Source: Galeruca laticollis
Taxonomy: Eukaryota; Arthropoda; Insecta; Coleoptera; Chrysomelidae
NCBI GenBank assembly: GCA_963921935.1
Contig: OY998180.1
Location: 212,590,744 to 212,654,743, forward strand
DNA length: 64,000 nucleotides
Direction: 5' to 3'
In this document: one piece after another, positions 21,716 to 33,556 of the stretch
Layout of the letters: the number at the start of each line of letters is the position of its first letter
Numbering within the stretch: the first letter of the stretch is position 1
The notes under the pieces: model-generated
The model's input: only the letters and a program-made list of their open reading frames with translations
Databases searched by the model: none
Told to the model about the DNA's origin: nothing
Translations under genes and position numbers: made by a program

Positions 21716-22294
21716 AGCAGATGGGACCCATTTCTAGTTTGAAATGTCTGCAAGCTCTTCAATCTCCTGGATTATGTGTGATTCGTAAGGTTTCAAACGT
21801 CTCGAGTTATTTCTGAGCCATTTAAGAACTATTTCAGAGTCAGTCTACCAAAAAATTCGCTGAATATGGAAAGTTGACTCCTTCTTAATCGTACTAGCAA
21901 GTCTAGCAGCTACAACAGCTCCTTGAAGTTCCATTCTAGGTACTGAAGTGACTTTGTTGAGTGGACCAAGTTTGCAATTGGATGCGACAATGGATGTCTC
22001 CACATATCCGTTTCTTGATGATCTGTAGTAAGCCACGGCACAAAAAACTTTATTGCTGGCATCAGAAAAGACGTGTAACTCTACTTCACCAGGTGATGAT
22101 GAGAAGTAACATCTACTGATTTTGAATTCTTCAATCTTTCTCAGCGATAAAAACCATAATTTCCATTTTTCTGCGATGTTGTCAGAAATAACTGTATCCC
22201 AATCCATTTTCTTATTCCAACACTCTTGCATAATGAGTTTACCTTGGACAACAAGTGGTGCAAGGAATCCAATAGGGTCAAAAATCGACATCAC
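21716..22294 (-). pseudogene. BEL/Pao RNase H region
   Basis: It has SIFDPIGFLAPLVVQGKLIM (connection region of Pao polymerases), then VELHVFSDASNKVFCAVAYY with the first RNase H Asp, SVPRMELQGAVVAARLA with the Glu, and after a stop at 21845 TDSEIVLKWLRNN with a further Asp. The frame is the same as that of the RT upstream and the integrase N-terminus downstream. This part is therefore interrupted only by stops, not shifts. RNase H degrades the RNA strand during cDNA synthesis. Confidence 0.85.
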
Positions 22295-22399
22295 AATTCT
22301 AAGAATTTCCCTCTTCGTAGGGGTTTTCTCCCCTCTGGATAATTCCTCCGGAATGTTGTTGAGCCTTATAGTGAAAATTAAAGTGTCTTCATTTGTGTT

Positions 22400-23182
22400 C
22401 TATCGTAGGCCAAGAACTCTTTCAACGTTCCATGAACCTAAGTTTAGCATCATACTCTCAGTTAGGAAATTCTGAGGAAGAACTTGTGAGATTTCTGGAG
22501 AGTTACTGAACCAGTTCACCATCGGGAATCCTCCACGACGATGGACTTCAATGATGCTGTGGATTGTTTTTATGGCTTCTTCTACGGTGTCTGCTGAGTC
22601 CAGGAAATCGTCGACGTAATGTTGATGTGTCATTTTTCTCAAAATTCCTGGAAACTCATCTTCAAACTCTCTGCCATTATTGTTTTTGACGAATTGTACA
22701 ATAAATGGCGAACAGACGGCACCGAAAATCATAACTCGCCTTTGGTAGATATCTGGTGATCTATCTCTGTCCATTCCTCGAAAGAGAAACCTCTGGCTTG
22801 ATCTATCTTGTTTTCTGATGATGATCTGGTGGAATATATCTCTGATATCACCTGCGAACGCCACCTTTCTCTCACGAAATCTCCATATAAGTGCTACTAG
22901 TAGGGGTTATAAATCGGGACCTTTTAACAGAAAATCGTTCAGACTTACTGTAGAATTCTTTGCTGCCGCATCGAAAACGAGTCTGATTTTGCCTGGTTTA
23001 TTTATATTTTTCACAGCAAAATGTGGTAGATACCAGGTTCTTCCCCTATCTTGTTCCGCTTCATACTCAGTTACCTTCTCTGCATATCCTTTTGCAAGAT
23101 AGTCCTTAATTTTCTTGCAGTATTCTGCTCCAAATTGAGGATCTTGATCCATCTTTTTTTCCATGCATTGCAATCTTTTCAA
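22400..23182 (-). pseudogene. BEL/Pao reverse transcriptase
   Basis: The first segment (22907-23182) carries RTWYLPHFAVKNINKPGKIR and LVFDAAAKNSTVSLNDFLLK. After one stop (about 22905) the same frame gives VAFAGDIRDIFHQI (catalytic Asp) and QHYVDDFLDSADTVEEAIK with an intact YVDD. A further stop lies at 22400 (LGLR*NTNED). All palm residues are present, so only point mutations separate it from an open polymerase. Confidence 0.9.
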
Positions 23183-23297
23183 TGCTAACGATTTGGATTC
23201 TGGAAAAACCAGATGCTCATGCTTTCACGGCAACCCAACATCAAATCTATCGCCAATTCTTCTGGTTGAACTTTCCAACAGCTTCATTGCTTCTCTA

Positions 23298-24704
23298 TCA
23301 TCTCTGGAAAATGTTTCTCGAGATGATTCTTTGTAGATGCATGTCATCATGGTCACAAACGGATATATTCAGGTATAATTCATTACCTGGCTTTGAGCAA
23401 GGACCATGAATCACCCATACCAGCTTCGTTTTACTCATTGCAGGTGAATCGAAGTTTGGCTGGATGATTTGTTGGGATGATATCAAGAAAACATTATCTT
23501 GTCCTATTAAAACAGTGGGTCGACAGTGTTGTATACTCTTCAAGATTGATTTGTCAAGATATTTGTACCTCTGGTACAGAGCATCTGCATCAAAGTCCAT
23601 CTTTGGCAAAAGCAGGTTGTCAATTGTTCTGGCATGTTTGACCCTGTACTTCTTGGCAATCCCTTCAGCTCCGGAAATATCGAAATTTACCAACATGGAT
23701 TCTTCTTCAGCATGGGTGATATCCTTCGTCCACAAGAAGCAAAGTGAGATTTTTGGACCAACAAGTTGTATTGACTTGCATATTTCTGAATCAACGAGAG
23801 TAACGGTAGACCCTTCGTCTAAAAGGGCAAATGTTTCGATGTACCTGTCTTGACCGAATAGACGAACTTCCTCGATCTTCAAAAGCGAAGAGCATTTTCC
23901 AATTACACCTGTGAATTCAGTCGATCCGATGCCATTTTCTGTTTCTGGAATCCTTTCTACTATATTTTCCTGATCTCTATTTTTGATAATTTCAGCTCCT
24001 TCTTTAGGTACAGGATGAAGAAGTCTATTGTGTCTTCCACGACAAAAATTGACATTACAGAAAATCTTTCTGAAACATCTAGCAACGCTGTGGCCTGATA
24101 ACAAGAATTTGGAGCACAAGTGATTTTCCTGAACATACTTTCTCCTATCATCTTGGCACATTTCCAAAAAGTCTTTGCATTGGTACAGTCGATGGTTTTC
24201 TTTTTTGCAGAATTTGCAAATCTTATCTTCGGGTTTGCTTTGGATACTAAATATTTTTTCTTTTTTCATCATCGATTTGTTTGATGATGATATCTGAGTG
24301 GGAACCGAAATTGACATTAACAAATTCACCTCAGATTTGAGCCATTCAGCAAAGATTTTCAAATTAACAACTTCTTTCACTTGATATTTCAAAATTTTGA
24401 CTTGACCCCAAGAACGTCTTAAAATTCTTGGTAATTTGTCCTCCAACCTCAACAATAGTTCGGGATTATCAAGGTGAGAGTTGTGGGTGGTACTCATAGC
24501 AACAACCATATTTGTAACAATGGTCGAGAAAGATTCAATATTGTCTTCTCGTGGGTTCGCACAACTCTTAGCCTTATTAATCTGGCTCAAAATGATCCAT
24601 TCGTCCCTGCCAAAGTTTAGTTTCAAAGTTTCGACGATGGTATCCACATTATCGGGACTACAAAAAAGTCTTTCACAGACTCTCTGGCTCTTCCCTTCAG
24701 ACAT
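23298..24704 (-). pseudogene. BEL/Pao gag C-terminal part, zinc knuckles and protease
   Basis: An open stretch of 468 codons. Its N-terminal third is the Pao-type gag capsid region (VCERLFCSPDNVDTIVETLK, then LKYQVKEVVNLKIFAEWLKS). The middle holds Cys/His zinc-knuckle clusters (CKFCKKENHRLYQC, then HLCSKFLLSGHSVARC). Next is an aspartic protease block with ALLDEGSTVTLVDSEI as its active site. The end reads LVWVIHGPC, the lead-in to the RT. A frameshift near 23200-23298 separates it from the RT frame. The Met at 24704 is internal; the capsid sequence continues upstream in other frames to about 24920. Confidence 0.85.
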
Positions 24705-24923
24705 CTGATGAGGCGATTCAAGTTTTCTGAGTCAGATATATTTTTCTCCAAGATGGTTCGTTGAAACTCGCTGAGCCAAAACGGGAATTCATGAATCTGG
24801 TAAAGGTTTTAATTTCTGCTTAGTTACCAATTTTTCAATGTTTGAACTTAGATTTTCCATACATTTAGTTAGCATTTCAGGAAAGCATTTGAAGAGCCAG
24901 AGATATTAGGTTTATGAGAGAAA

Positions 24924-25379
24924 TCAATTTGAATTCTCCCACTCCAGCGTTTCATTTCTGTACTGTGCTGCCCTGTTTACCCAATCTGCTACGTATGGTT
25001 CATCATATTGAGAACTGGATTTAGATCTCGTTTTCAATTCCTCTTGGTATGTAGCTCTAGAGTTCTTCTTTAACCCTCTGGTAGATGATTTTCTTATTGA
25101 TTCTTTCTCTTGTTGGATAGATTCTAACTCTAGAGACAGTAATTTTCTTTGAATCTCTCTTTCTCTTTCATTGAGTTGGTGTAGTTTGTTATCGCTATTA
25201 ACAGAGCTGTCAGATGAATTTGCAAATTCGGTGTGCTCTTCTATTATAACTGGTTCTATTTGTCTACCGCATATTCTCCTCGATTCTTCCTCAGTTCCGT
25301 ATCTTGTAGGAGGAACACCAAAATTGATCCTTGTACTCCTCCTAACCCTTGAAGTTTCTGAGAGTTCTGGTAAAGACAT
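24924..25379 (-). pseudogene. BEL/Pao gag N-terminal part
   Basis: The start is placed at 25379 (MSLPELSETSRVRRSTRINF) rather than the open frame's first Met, which lies inside the LTR. The Arg/Ser-rich opening is followed by a highly charged Glu/Lys helix (LHQLNEREREIQRKLLSLEL), a probable coiled coil as in Pao gag proteins, and ends DWVNRAAQYRNETLEWENSN. The stop at 24924 and a compensated frameshift in 24705-24923 break it from the capsid part. Confidence 0.75.
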
Positions 25380-25418
25380 ATTATCTTCCAATGATTCTTT
25401 CTCTTCTCGAAGGACCAA

Positions 25419-25615
25419 TGTTTCAATCCACAATATCAGTTTCTTAGAAGATTGTAACAATTAATTATATCGATTAACGATCAAAAACTTTATTCGTATC
25501 AGTCACAGTAAATCTGACAATCTACCAACAACCATCAAAATTTTTATGACATTTTTTTTGTTTCTGTCATATTAAATAAAATATACAGGAACGCAGATTC
25601 TAAAAATATTTAACA
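25419..25615 (-). repeat. BEL/Pao 5' LTR
   Basis: 197 bp, TG...CA on the minus strand. It differs from the 3' LTR by roughly four substitutions and no indels. Confidence 0.95.
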
Positions 25616-25620
25616 GTTGG

Positions 25621-27379
25621 TGATGGCACATCTCGATTTTGATTGCTCTGTTACACATCCTAATCTATAAGAATTAAATTACTGCACCCCTTTCAAAGTT
25701 CGATCGACTTTTAAACTTCAGCGATCGGTCTTCCACTTATGTAATAAAGGAACAAATGTCTTTAATTTACGGAAACACTGTTAAATTGGACGCGTAGGGT
25801 GTTGAGAAGATCTATGAATTTTTTTCCAATATAAGCCGTTCTCTCGAAATAGAGCAATAAGGCAATCAGAGTTGTAGCAATACGAGAAATATCAATCATT
25901 AGCTTTTTCTTTTGTGCCTTATAGGAAAAGGGGAATTCGTTCGATATCCAATACCTTCTAATTTTTATCCTACAAGTATTTCTTCAACTTAAGTTGTTGA
26001 AAATAACGAAAATTCTAAAGCTTTCCTTGGATTTCCAGTGATATCCAATCTGAGATGAGAGTTATCAACGTTACTTGAATTTTTGGAACAGTTTAACCAC
26101 GGTTGATTTTTAACATATTTATACAAGTACAATTATCCAAATTTCTTCAGCCATAAATATTTCTCTTCGATTGACAAAAATCTTAACTACGCTAGTAACA
26201 GTTGTATTTACAATCAAAATAATCATATAAATCTCAATTTTTTTGTTGACAGTTTCTAGTAAGGGCAATCTGGCGATCTCACATTGTCGCAGGAAATATA
26301 AAATATTGGTTTTAATTTGCATTTGAATAACATGAAAGCAAGATGAGATCTCATGTTCTCTACATTTGTCTTCACACTCGAAAGAAATATCTCTATATTT
26401 CATTTTTGAGAAATATTTTGCAATATCTTAGCATGAGTATATATGATTTCTCTCATAATCTTGATGTAGTCTTTGATTTATGACAACTACTAGTTTGTCT
26501 GAAAGCTTCCTATCGATTTAGATAAAGTATAGCACCATGGTACATACGTCTTGAACTACTAATACATGTTTATATAAAAATAGTGATTTAGTATATGAAA
26601 TTTATAATTTTTAAGATTCAACATAGTACCGGTACTGTTGATTAGGGGAAATCAGAATATAGAGAAATAGAGAATCAAATGTCTATGTACCTACTTCAAC
26701 TGGTTATGAGCAATTAAATGAAAAAAATACGAGTTTCACTTGTTATATTTGATAAATGTACCTTGTTCTGAAGGTTAGTTTCCTTTAAAAAAGTTATTTT
26801 CAACAACGATGTACGCTAGACTAAGGATTGTGTTGACCTAATAAGCGTAAAATTTTAGTAGAAATCATCATTTGAATTATGTTTTATGCTCCAATTTCCG
26901 TGCAAATGTTTATTGAACTGAAGAATGAATTGAGTTTTATTTTCTGAAAATATTTCTTGATTATATGATTAACAGAACACGGACAGCGAGCGTTGAAGCT
27001 TTCCTACATTGTGTTATTTGCATGAAACTTGTACTTCAAATTCTCATTGTTGGATTTCAAGATTTATTTTCCCAATTTTTTTATTAATATAATTATTTAT
27101 TTATTTATTAAACTCATAGTACGGGATATCACTTTAATTTATACATATATGCCTAAATATATAAATGGAGAATTCACCACACCGTTTAAAAAAACTGCTT
27201 GTGGTTGTATCTCGCTTAACACACATTCAAAAACGTAATTAATCTCTTTACATGTAATGTACTCCCAGACATAAATTATAAAACAACGATGGTAATAACA
27301 AAACTGAAAATATTTATGCATTAAAAAATTACACACATTATATATGACCGTTACTGTTTCCATACCCGACAACAGGGAG
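25621..27379. other. AT-rich, no gene recognised
   Basis: No coding similarity found on either strand. The longest open frame here (94 codons, minus) has no recognisable domain. Confidence 0.55.
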
Positions 27380-28600
27380 AGTGTGTGGAAGGTTGTGTGA
27401 CCGAGTTACATACTAGAGCTCAGAATTGTAATGTTCCAGCTGGATTCGTAGATCAAGCTATCAGAGATCAAGTGGTAGTAAGTATCCTCGATAAGGCTCT
27501 CTCAAAGAAATTGCAGTTGTACTCCACTCTTACCTTACCAAAAACTGTAACTTCTGCTAGACAATCAGAGGCTGTTGGTGAAGTAGCATCTAACAAAAAC
27601 TTGGAATTATAGCAAACAATTGTGAATATTTTGGATCAGTGTTTAACAGTCAAAGTGGATACAGGTGCCGACGTGAGTGTTCTTCCTGAGACTTTGTACT
27701 ATAAGAGGTTTAAAAGCCATGAACTATAATGAGTAGAGTCAGCAATTTCTGGATCTGGTGGAAACTAGTTGAATGTTGCTGGAATATTAAAGGCAAAAGT
27801 TAATGAACGATTTTATGTTGTGTCTGGTACCAATCAAACAAAGTTATCATGCTTCTGAAAAGCTGGGACTTATTCAGCGCTTGTTTGAAGTTAATAATAA
27901 TGTTAAAACTTTCGACCCACATGAGAGGTTTCCACAACTCTTCAGTGGACTTGGAAATACAAAAGAGCCTTATCACATAATAATAAAATTTGATGCAGTA
28001 CCTGATGCACTATATGTGCCACGACGTGTGCCGCGCTTCTACTTAAAAAGGTTTTGAAACAAGAATTATATAACCTTTGTTCTAAAGTTGTAATTCAACC
28101 AATTAATGACCCAACTGATTGGTGTGCACCGGTTGTGATTGTCCCCAAGCCTAATAGTCGAATTCGGTTGTGTGTTGACCTAACTCTACTTATTAAAAAT
28201 GTGGAGAGGGAACTTTTTCCAATTCCAGATATCGATAGTACTCTTGGTCAAATGGAAGGAGCAAGAATTTTCAGTAAAATTGATGCCAATAATGGATTTT
28301 GGTAAATTCCATTAACTGAGTAAAGTATGTGTCTAACCACCGTTATTACACCATTTGGAGATTCATGTTCAGAAGAATGTCTTTTGGACTATCCATTGCA
28401 CCGGATGTTTTTCAAAAACAGATAAGCCAGTTGCTCCAAGGGATAGTTGGTGTGATATGTCGTTTTGATTATGACATCATCCATTGGAAAATTCTGCTGG
28501 AACAACAACATTGCTGATAAAACTTTGAATTCAGAAAAATGTGAATTTTGAAAGACTTCTATAAAAATACTAGGCCATGTCGTTTTTATGGCGACTGAGC
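27380..28600 (+). pseudogene. Ty3/Gypsy gag end, protease and partial RT (K02A2.6-like)
   Basis: The gag C-terminus is ELHTRAQNCNVPAG ... IRDQVVVSILDKALSKKLQL (27400-27560). The protease has VKVDTGADVSVLPETLYYKR (27650-27710). The RT begins AVPDALYVPRRVPRF (27990-28045) and after a frame change has VVIQPINDPTDWCAPVVIVP, KPNSRIRLCVDLTLLIKNVE and IFSKIDANNGFW, then RRMSFGLSIAPDVFQKQISQ. The expected YxDD box is replaced by CRFDYDIIHW. The sequence then goes to TLNSEKCEF and IKILGHVVFMAT before breaking off. RNase H and integrase are absent. Stops and shifts are frequent, so it is an old copy. Confidence 0.85.
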
Positions 28601-29600
28601 TGAGCAACCGATACAGGTGGTATCTCCACCTGAAGTTATTAGTTGAAACCAGAGAAGAGTTAAAGTCCCTTCCCGCCTACATCTTCAAAGGGGGAGATGT
28701 GTGGTATCCACGGAGACCATGTATCAATCAATTAATATGGATAATATCAGTTAGTGACTACTTTTGGCTATTGATAGAACATAAAAAATATTACTATATT
28801 GTTCCATTAGTAATAATATCACAGTTTTCATTTTTTTTAAAGAGACTCAAAGAGTTTATACCAAATTTGATCAATGTCAATATCTCTAATTATCAGGTCA
28901 TAGTCAGCGTTACATTTAGAGGTGTTTTTTAAGGATAATTTTAAGTTTGTCATAAAATAAACAACGTTTGCATTTTGCTATCTATATATACTAGTAATGA
29001 TAATAGTTTTTGTATTCACTATTATTTTAACCTCTACACATCTATGGATTCCAATATTATATTTCTTTACTGTAATTTAACTCATGATTAATATATACTA
29101 AGACACCGTCAACCCTATTTATATCTCCCTGTATTATATCCCTCTATTTTAGCCAATCTTGAATAATGTATTTTCCCAAGTTCCAGAAAAATACACTTTT
29201 AATTGATATAATCTTGTTTTCCCACTTTGTATATTTTGATTAACCTCATAGTCATTAGTAAAATAACTTTGATTGCAATCTGTAATAAAAGAATTTATAA
29301 ATTTAGATATTAATTAGACAAATGTTAAAGTGGAACAAAAAAACAAGTATGTATCGATAATTGACAAATCATTAAACTCAAATTTATTTAAATACGAAGT
29401 AGTGAATCTTTTTATTCGATTTGTTAATATTCCCGTTTCGGGCATTTCTAACGTCGTTAGTAGAGAGCTGGAATCAGATCGTATCTTCTTATTTTATTCC
29501 CCCTACGTTTATCTACTGATTGTGTTTGGTTGAGAGGCTTCAGATTTTTGTAATTGTCCGAAATAAAACGATTTGCCTTCTATATACAGTTTATTTCGAT
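28601..29600 (+). repeat. Probable polypurine tract and 3' LTR of the Gypsy element
   Basis: RT sequence ends near 28600, and at about 28689-28698 a purine tract, aaagggggagatg, leads into tgtggtatccacggagacc. That is the usual junction of polypurine tract and LTR start in this Gypsy group. Near 29480-29590 gattgtgtttggttgagagg is followed by aataaaacgatttgcc, resembling a U3/R end with a polyadenylation signal. I see no second LTR in the window, so the extent is approximate. Confidence 0.5.
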
Positions 29601-31335
29601 ATATATCAGCCTTTTGCTGTCTTTTCTTACTTCCTTCAAATATTTGCCCAGTTCCTTCCTTCCTTTTCTCTCGTCAATCGTTAAGTCCTCCGATATGGAT
29701 ATGCTTTGGCCTTTCAATTTATGACAATTTTTCAGGACCGCAGTTTTGACGAGGCTATGACATAATCGTTAATTGTATTCTTAGGTACATATTGTTACAT
29801 TGGAGTGTATTATAAAAGTCTGATAGATATAATGTTACTGTTGTTACTATTTTTGACTTGTGATCTGTGAAGTATTTTAAATTTCCCGCTGGACGCCAGT
29901 TCTTGTTTCTGTAACAACAGTAAATGTGTCAAGTAACAAAGACAATATTTGTTCAATTATTATTAGAAATTATAACAATCTTACAATCTCATGCTTCAGA
30001 ATTGTCACCCTGTAGCATGAGTTTTTTGAAAAGATTCAACCTTCACCGTAATTTGCTATCAGCTGTTCTATGATGTTTATTGAAACAAGTTATCAACAAG
30101 AAGAAGAAATCGTTCAGTGTTATAATGAATAACATTTATTATATGATTTTGTGTGTGTGTGTGTTGCAATACGTGAGAAAGGACAAAAAATATGTAATTG
30201 CGTTTATAAATAATTGTTCAACCAATTTACGTGATATGTCGCCTACGCTAATTTCATTTGATGTGTGCCTTTATTCTTGAACATCAGGTAAATACATTAG
30301 ATATTGTCATGCAATTTAATTTGAAAATATTTCGGAATATTAAACAAAACTAACTTATGAGTAATGCGTATTAAATAAACGTGAGTCTTGAAATTCGTGT
30401 TGTGTTTCCGAACCTTTTTCAGATGTTATGCTATTAATTTAAATTACAAAATAAAAATGGCAGCAAAACATATTTCAAACTCAAATTATACGTACTAACT
30501 AATTTACTAAATTAATAATTGTTTTGCAATTAAAATGATGAAAATATTTATTCGGACCTATGTGATTCAAAGTCTTTTTTTACATTTGACACCATTTCAT
30601 CAGCGATCGAGATTTTTTTTTAAATCTAGCTAAACTCACTTCAATGTTCATTGATAGATCATTTGGCTAAGATAACGAAATTGTAAGTTTATCCCGAATA
30701 TTTTGCAAAATATTATAAATATCTGTTGATCGCATATGCGTGTTTCCTTCAAGCATACTTTGTGTCGTCAATTATTGTGATATCAGCTACTGAACAGTAT
30801 AAACCATTTTTAGATTATGCCCTTTGAATTTTGGGTTCATAAAATTTCCACAAGATTATTGAATTGGAACTCGATTTATCTCTATTTGGAGACTTAATAT
30901 TCAAAATCTCGAATTCCCCAAAACAATTGGCTGCCTTCTTTTCCTCCTATCAACAATGAAGTGACTTTTTTCTATGTTCACCCTACAAGGGCTAAAAAAG
31001 ACTACTCTGGACTACTTGGAGCAATTCCTGTTCCTCTTTAGAAAATAAGTAAGTTGACGTTCTTTTTGGTTTGACATTTGCCAAAACTCTCAAAATAGTT
31101 TTTTATTGTATTTTATAATTTTGACTAGCAAAGTTCAATTCATAAACGTTACTATTATGTTCAGAAATCCACTAGAATAATTTTAATAATAAAGCTAGTT
31201 AGAGCCAATCTTATGACCTATCAAATCTATCACTCATATTCTGGTTTTAATTGTATATGTTGCATTTCTAGCAACTACAAGTATCTTCAACGATTCATTT
31301 GAATTTTAACTTCTTATAACAACTAGATTCGGTTA
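29601..31335. other. AT-rich, no gene recognised
   Basis: A short (GT)n run lies near 30151-30163; otherwise there is no recognisable coding or repeat structure. Confidence 0.5.
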
Positions 31336-31910
31336 TAAGGCCCCAACGTTCGACGGAAAGACGCATGGACCAATTATGTAAAACAGGTTGAAGCAGCCGA
31401 TAGAGTTAATATTGGTCCGATAAGGAGAAGGCAGTGAACTTAACCATCGCAATCGAGAAGATGCCTTAGATGTGCTTCAGACAATACCCGTTGAAGAAAC
31501 TAATGACTTCAATCGGCTCAAGAAAAGGTTGGAAATACGATATGGTCACGAACGTCTAGAACGTTTGTTCAGATTCCAGCTTAAGAATCGAAGGCGGAAA
31601 CGTGTATAAACTAGATATTGCTTGACTAGTTCGGTTTGCTTATCCATCAGCACTAGAGAACATGACGGAATATCTGGGCATTCAGGCCTTTATTGACGCC
31701 TTATGTGGAAGAGGAAGCTTCGATTAGCTCATTCCAAAACTATGGTATTGACCGCTGCTCTTGAATATGAAGCAGCCACGAAGGCTTCGGGATACAACAA
31801 AGGTAGGACCATGCAAGAAGAAGGTGACGATGATAGACTGAACCAGATCGTCACCTTGATAAAGAGTAAACGAAATCTACAATATCACTTGTCTTATACT
31901 ACGAATTAAA
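31336..31910 (+). pseudogene. Gypsy gag relic, same family as 42.3 and 60 kb
   Basis: Translated pieces KAPTFDGKTH, DALDVLQTIPVEETNDFNRL, KKRLEIRYGHERLERLF and TAALEYEAATKASGYNKGRT match the gag at 42305-43159 in order. Stops, frameshifts and small deletions break it throughout (for example near 31430, 31600 and 31690). The zinc knuckle and everything downstream are missing. Confidence 0.85.
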
Positions 31911-33540
31911 GATTAATGTCTTCTTCTCTTTTAACTTTTTTCCAGAAATTCCTTTCTGTCTTTAATTCCATGTATTTCTTTTTCCAAGTGTTAACGGTAT
32001 CCGCGGTGTTAATTACCAAATCTTTTATTTCTAGGATTCGTTTACCAAATTATTAATGTCATTTTTGGCAGAGTGTAATAAAAATTACGTCTGCTGTATT
32101 AGCTACCGATTTTAGATAGATATGGTAATAATGTGTGTTCTGAAAATGTAATGAAAGATGACTCTTATGATCTACTGTTTATTGATTCTTTTACATCTTT
32201 CGATTCAATTTATTTCCATGCAGTGACTGACCAATTTTTATCACGATATAGACACTTGATAGCATAATTTTGTAAGAGCACAGAAATAACGTGTATGCAT
32301 TTACTTGATATTTAGTTAATATTATTGTATTGTGTTATTCATCCATATTAAGATTTCCGATCATAAAGTATTTTACATTTCTGCGACTAAAGCAATAAAA
32401 TCCCTCCTCTTACTCCCCTCAGTTTTCTTGTCCTGGTTATGTATCAATTGTTGATACAGAGCTACATTTTTCGTTAAGAATTGTTGTTGTCTAATTATGA
32501 ACGTGTTTGTTTTAGATAATCGATAAAAGTCAGAAATCACCTTGTAAATCGTTTCATCGGGTAATAATATTTTTATGTTTACGCGAAAACATAAAACTTA
32601 TTGTCTTGATATGTTGGACATTTAGAGATACTAAAATAACACATTTATCAGTGTCCACCCTATATGGTGATTTATGTAAAAGTTGGGCCCAGGCTTAAGT
32701 AGAAAAAATCCCTTTGATTTCATATTCATACTTCAACGTTCTTGTTGACATTCGAGATGCGTTTTGATATTTTCGTCTGAATTCTATTACCATGCAATTC
32801 TTTCTTGGGCACACCCCGTTTGAATTTGTATCTTATACAGATAAATCTTCTTTTTATTGCGTATTTATATTCTTCCATGTCTGGAAACGGCAGGTATTGA
32901 ATAACGTACTGTGTGTTGATGATAACTGAAACCATTTGTAGTTTGTGAATAAAATATGAATCTGGAATTAGATCATTTCAACGTTATTTCCCCAAGTGAT
33001 ATAATGGAAAATGGCATTTTACATAGGAGATGATGAATTCTCTAATTTTAATTGATGATAAAATGATTCTATATTTCTATAAGAATGTATTTTCGTATGA
33101 TTTTTTTTACTGTGTAAAATTAGTTGTTAAGCATTATGTGAACTATATATTTGGAACAATATTCTAATCTACCGTTAATTCTCTCTCTAGAATTCTCGGG
33201 AATAAAGCTCAATATACATTATTGATAGTGATTCACAAACATACTATTTGAGAACCCATATCTACTTTTGTCTGTATTATTGACGATACGACTCGAATTA
33301 TTTACACAACGGGGTAATTTTGTGGCGCTATCAAATTCTCAAACTTCTGAACATTTAACAAGATAGAAAAGGGCGATATATGAATTGAGAGAAGCAGTCA
33401 CCTTTTTTTTGGCCACGTGGCCATTTAGCCACGAAAGTTTATTATAATATTATAATTATTTTATTATGGGACCAATATCACATTATATTTCATGCACTTA
33501 TCCCTAAACTTTCAAAATTCTGGAGAAAATGGAAGAAGAA
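31911..33540. other. AT-rich, no gene recognised
   Basis: Nothing coding is recognised. A 12-bp perfect palindrome, ggccacgtggcc, lies at about 33411-33422. Confidence 0.5.
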
Positions 33541-33556
33541 ACACAAGTAGGATAAT

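Larger units (their letters stand above)
19792..25615 (-). mobile_element. BEL/Pao LTR retrotransposon, nearly complete
   Basis: 197-bp LTRs at 19792-19988 and 25419-25615 flank gag, protease, RT, RNase H, integrase and a C-terminal domain in the Pao order, all on the minus strand. The 5-bp GTTGG occurs just outside both LTRs (19787-19791 and 25616-25620), a target-site duplication that proves one intact insertion. The LTRs differ at about 4 of 197 positions, so the insertion is fairly recent. A primer-binding-like TTGGTCCTTCGAGAAG follows the 5' LTR, and a purine tract (ctggaggttggagaa) precedes the 3' LTR. The genes carry about half a dozen stops and a few frameshifts. Confidence 0.95.

Noticed and set aside
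22122..24708. Plus-strand open frames of 75-129 codons
   Set aside because: Antisense to BEL/Pao gag, protease and RT.
26119..26403. 94-codon minus-strand frame
   Set aside because: No recognisable domain, no conserved context, and frames of this length are expected by chance.
30151..30163. (GT)n run
   Set aside because: Too short to be more than a minor simple repeat.
33411..33422. 12-bp palindrome ggccacgtggcc
   Set aside because: Short and isolated; no associated gene or second copy.
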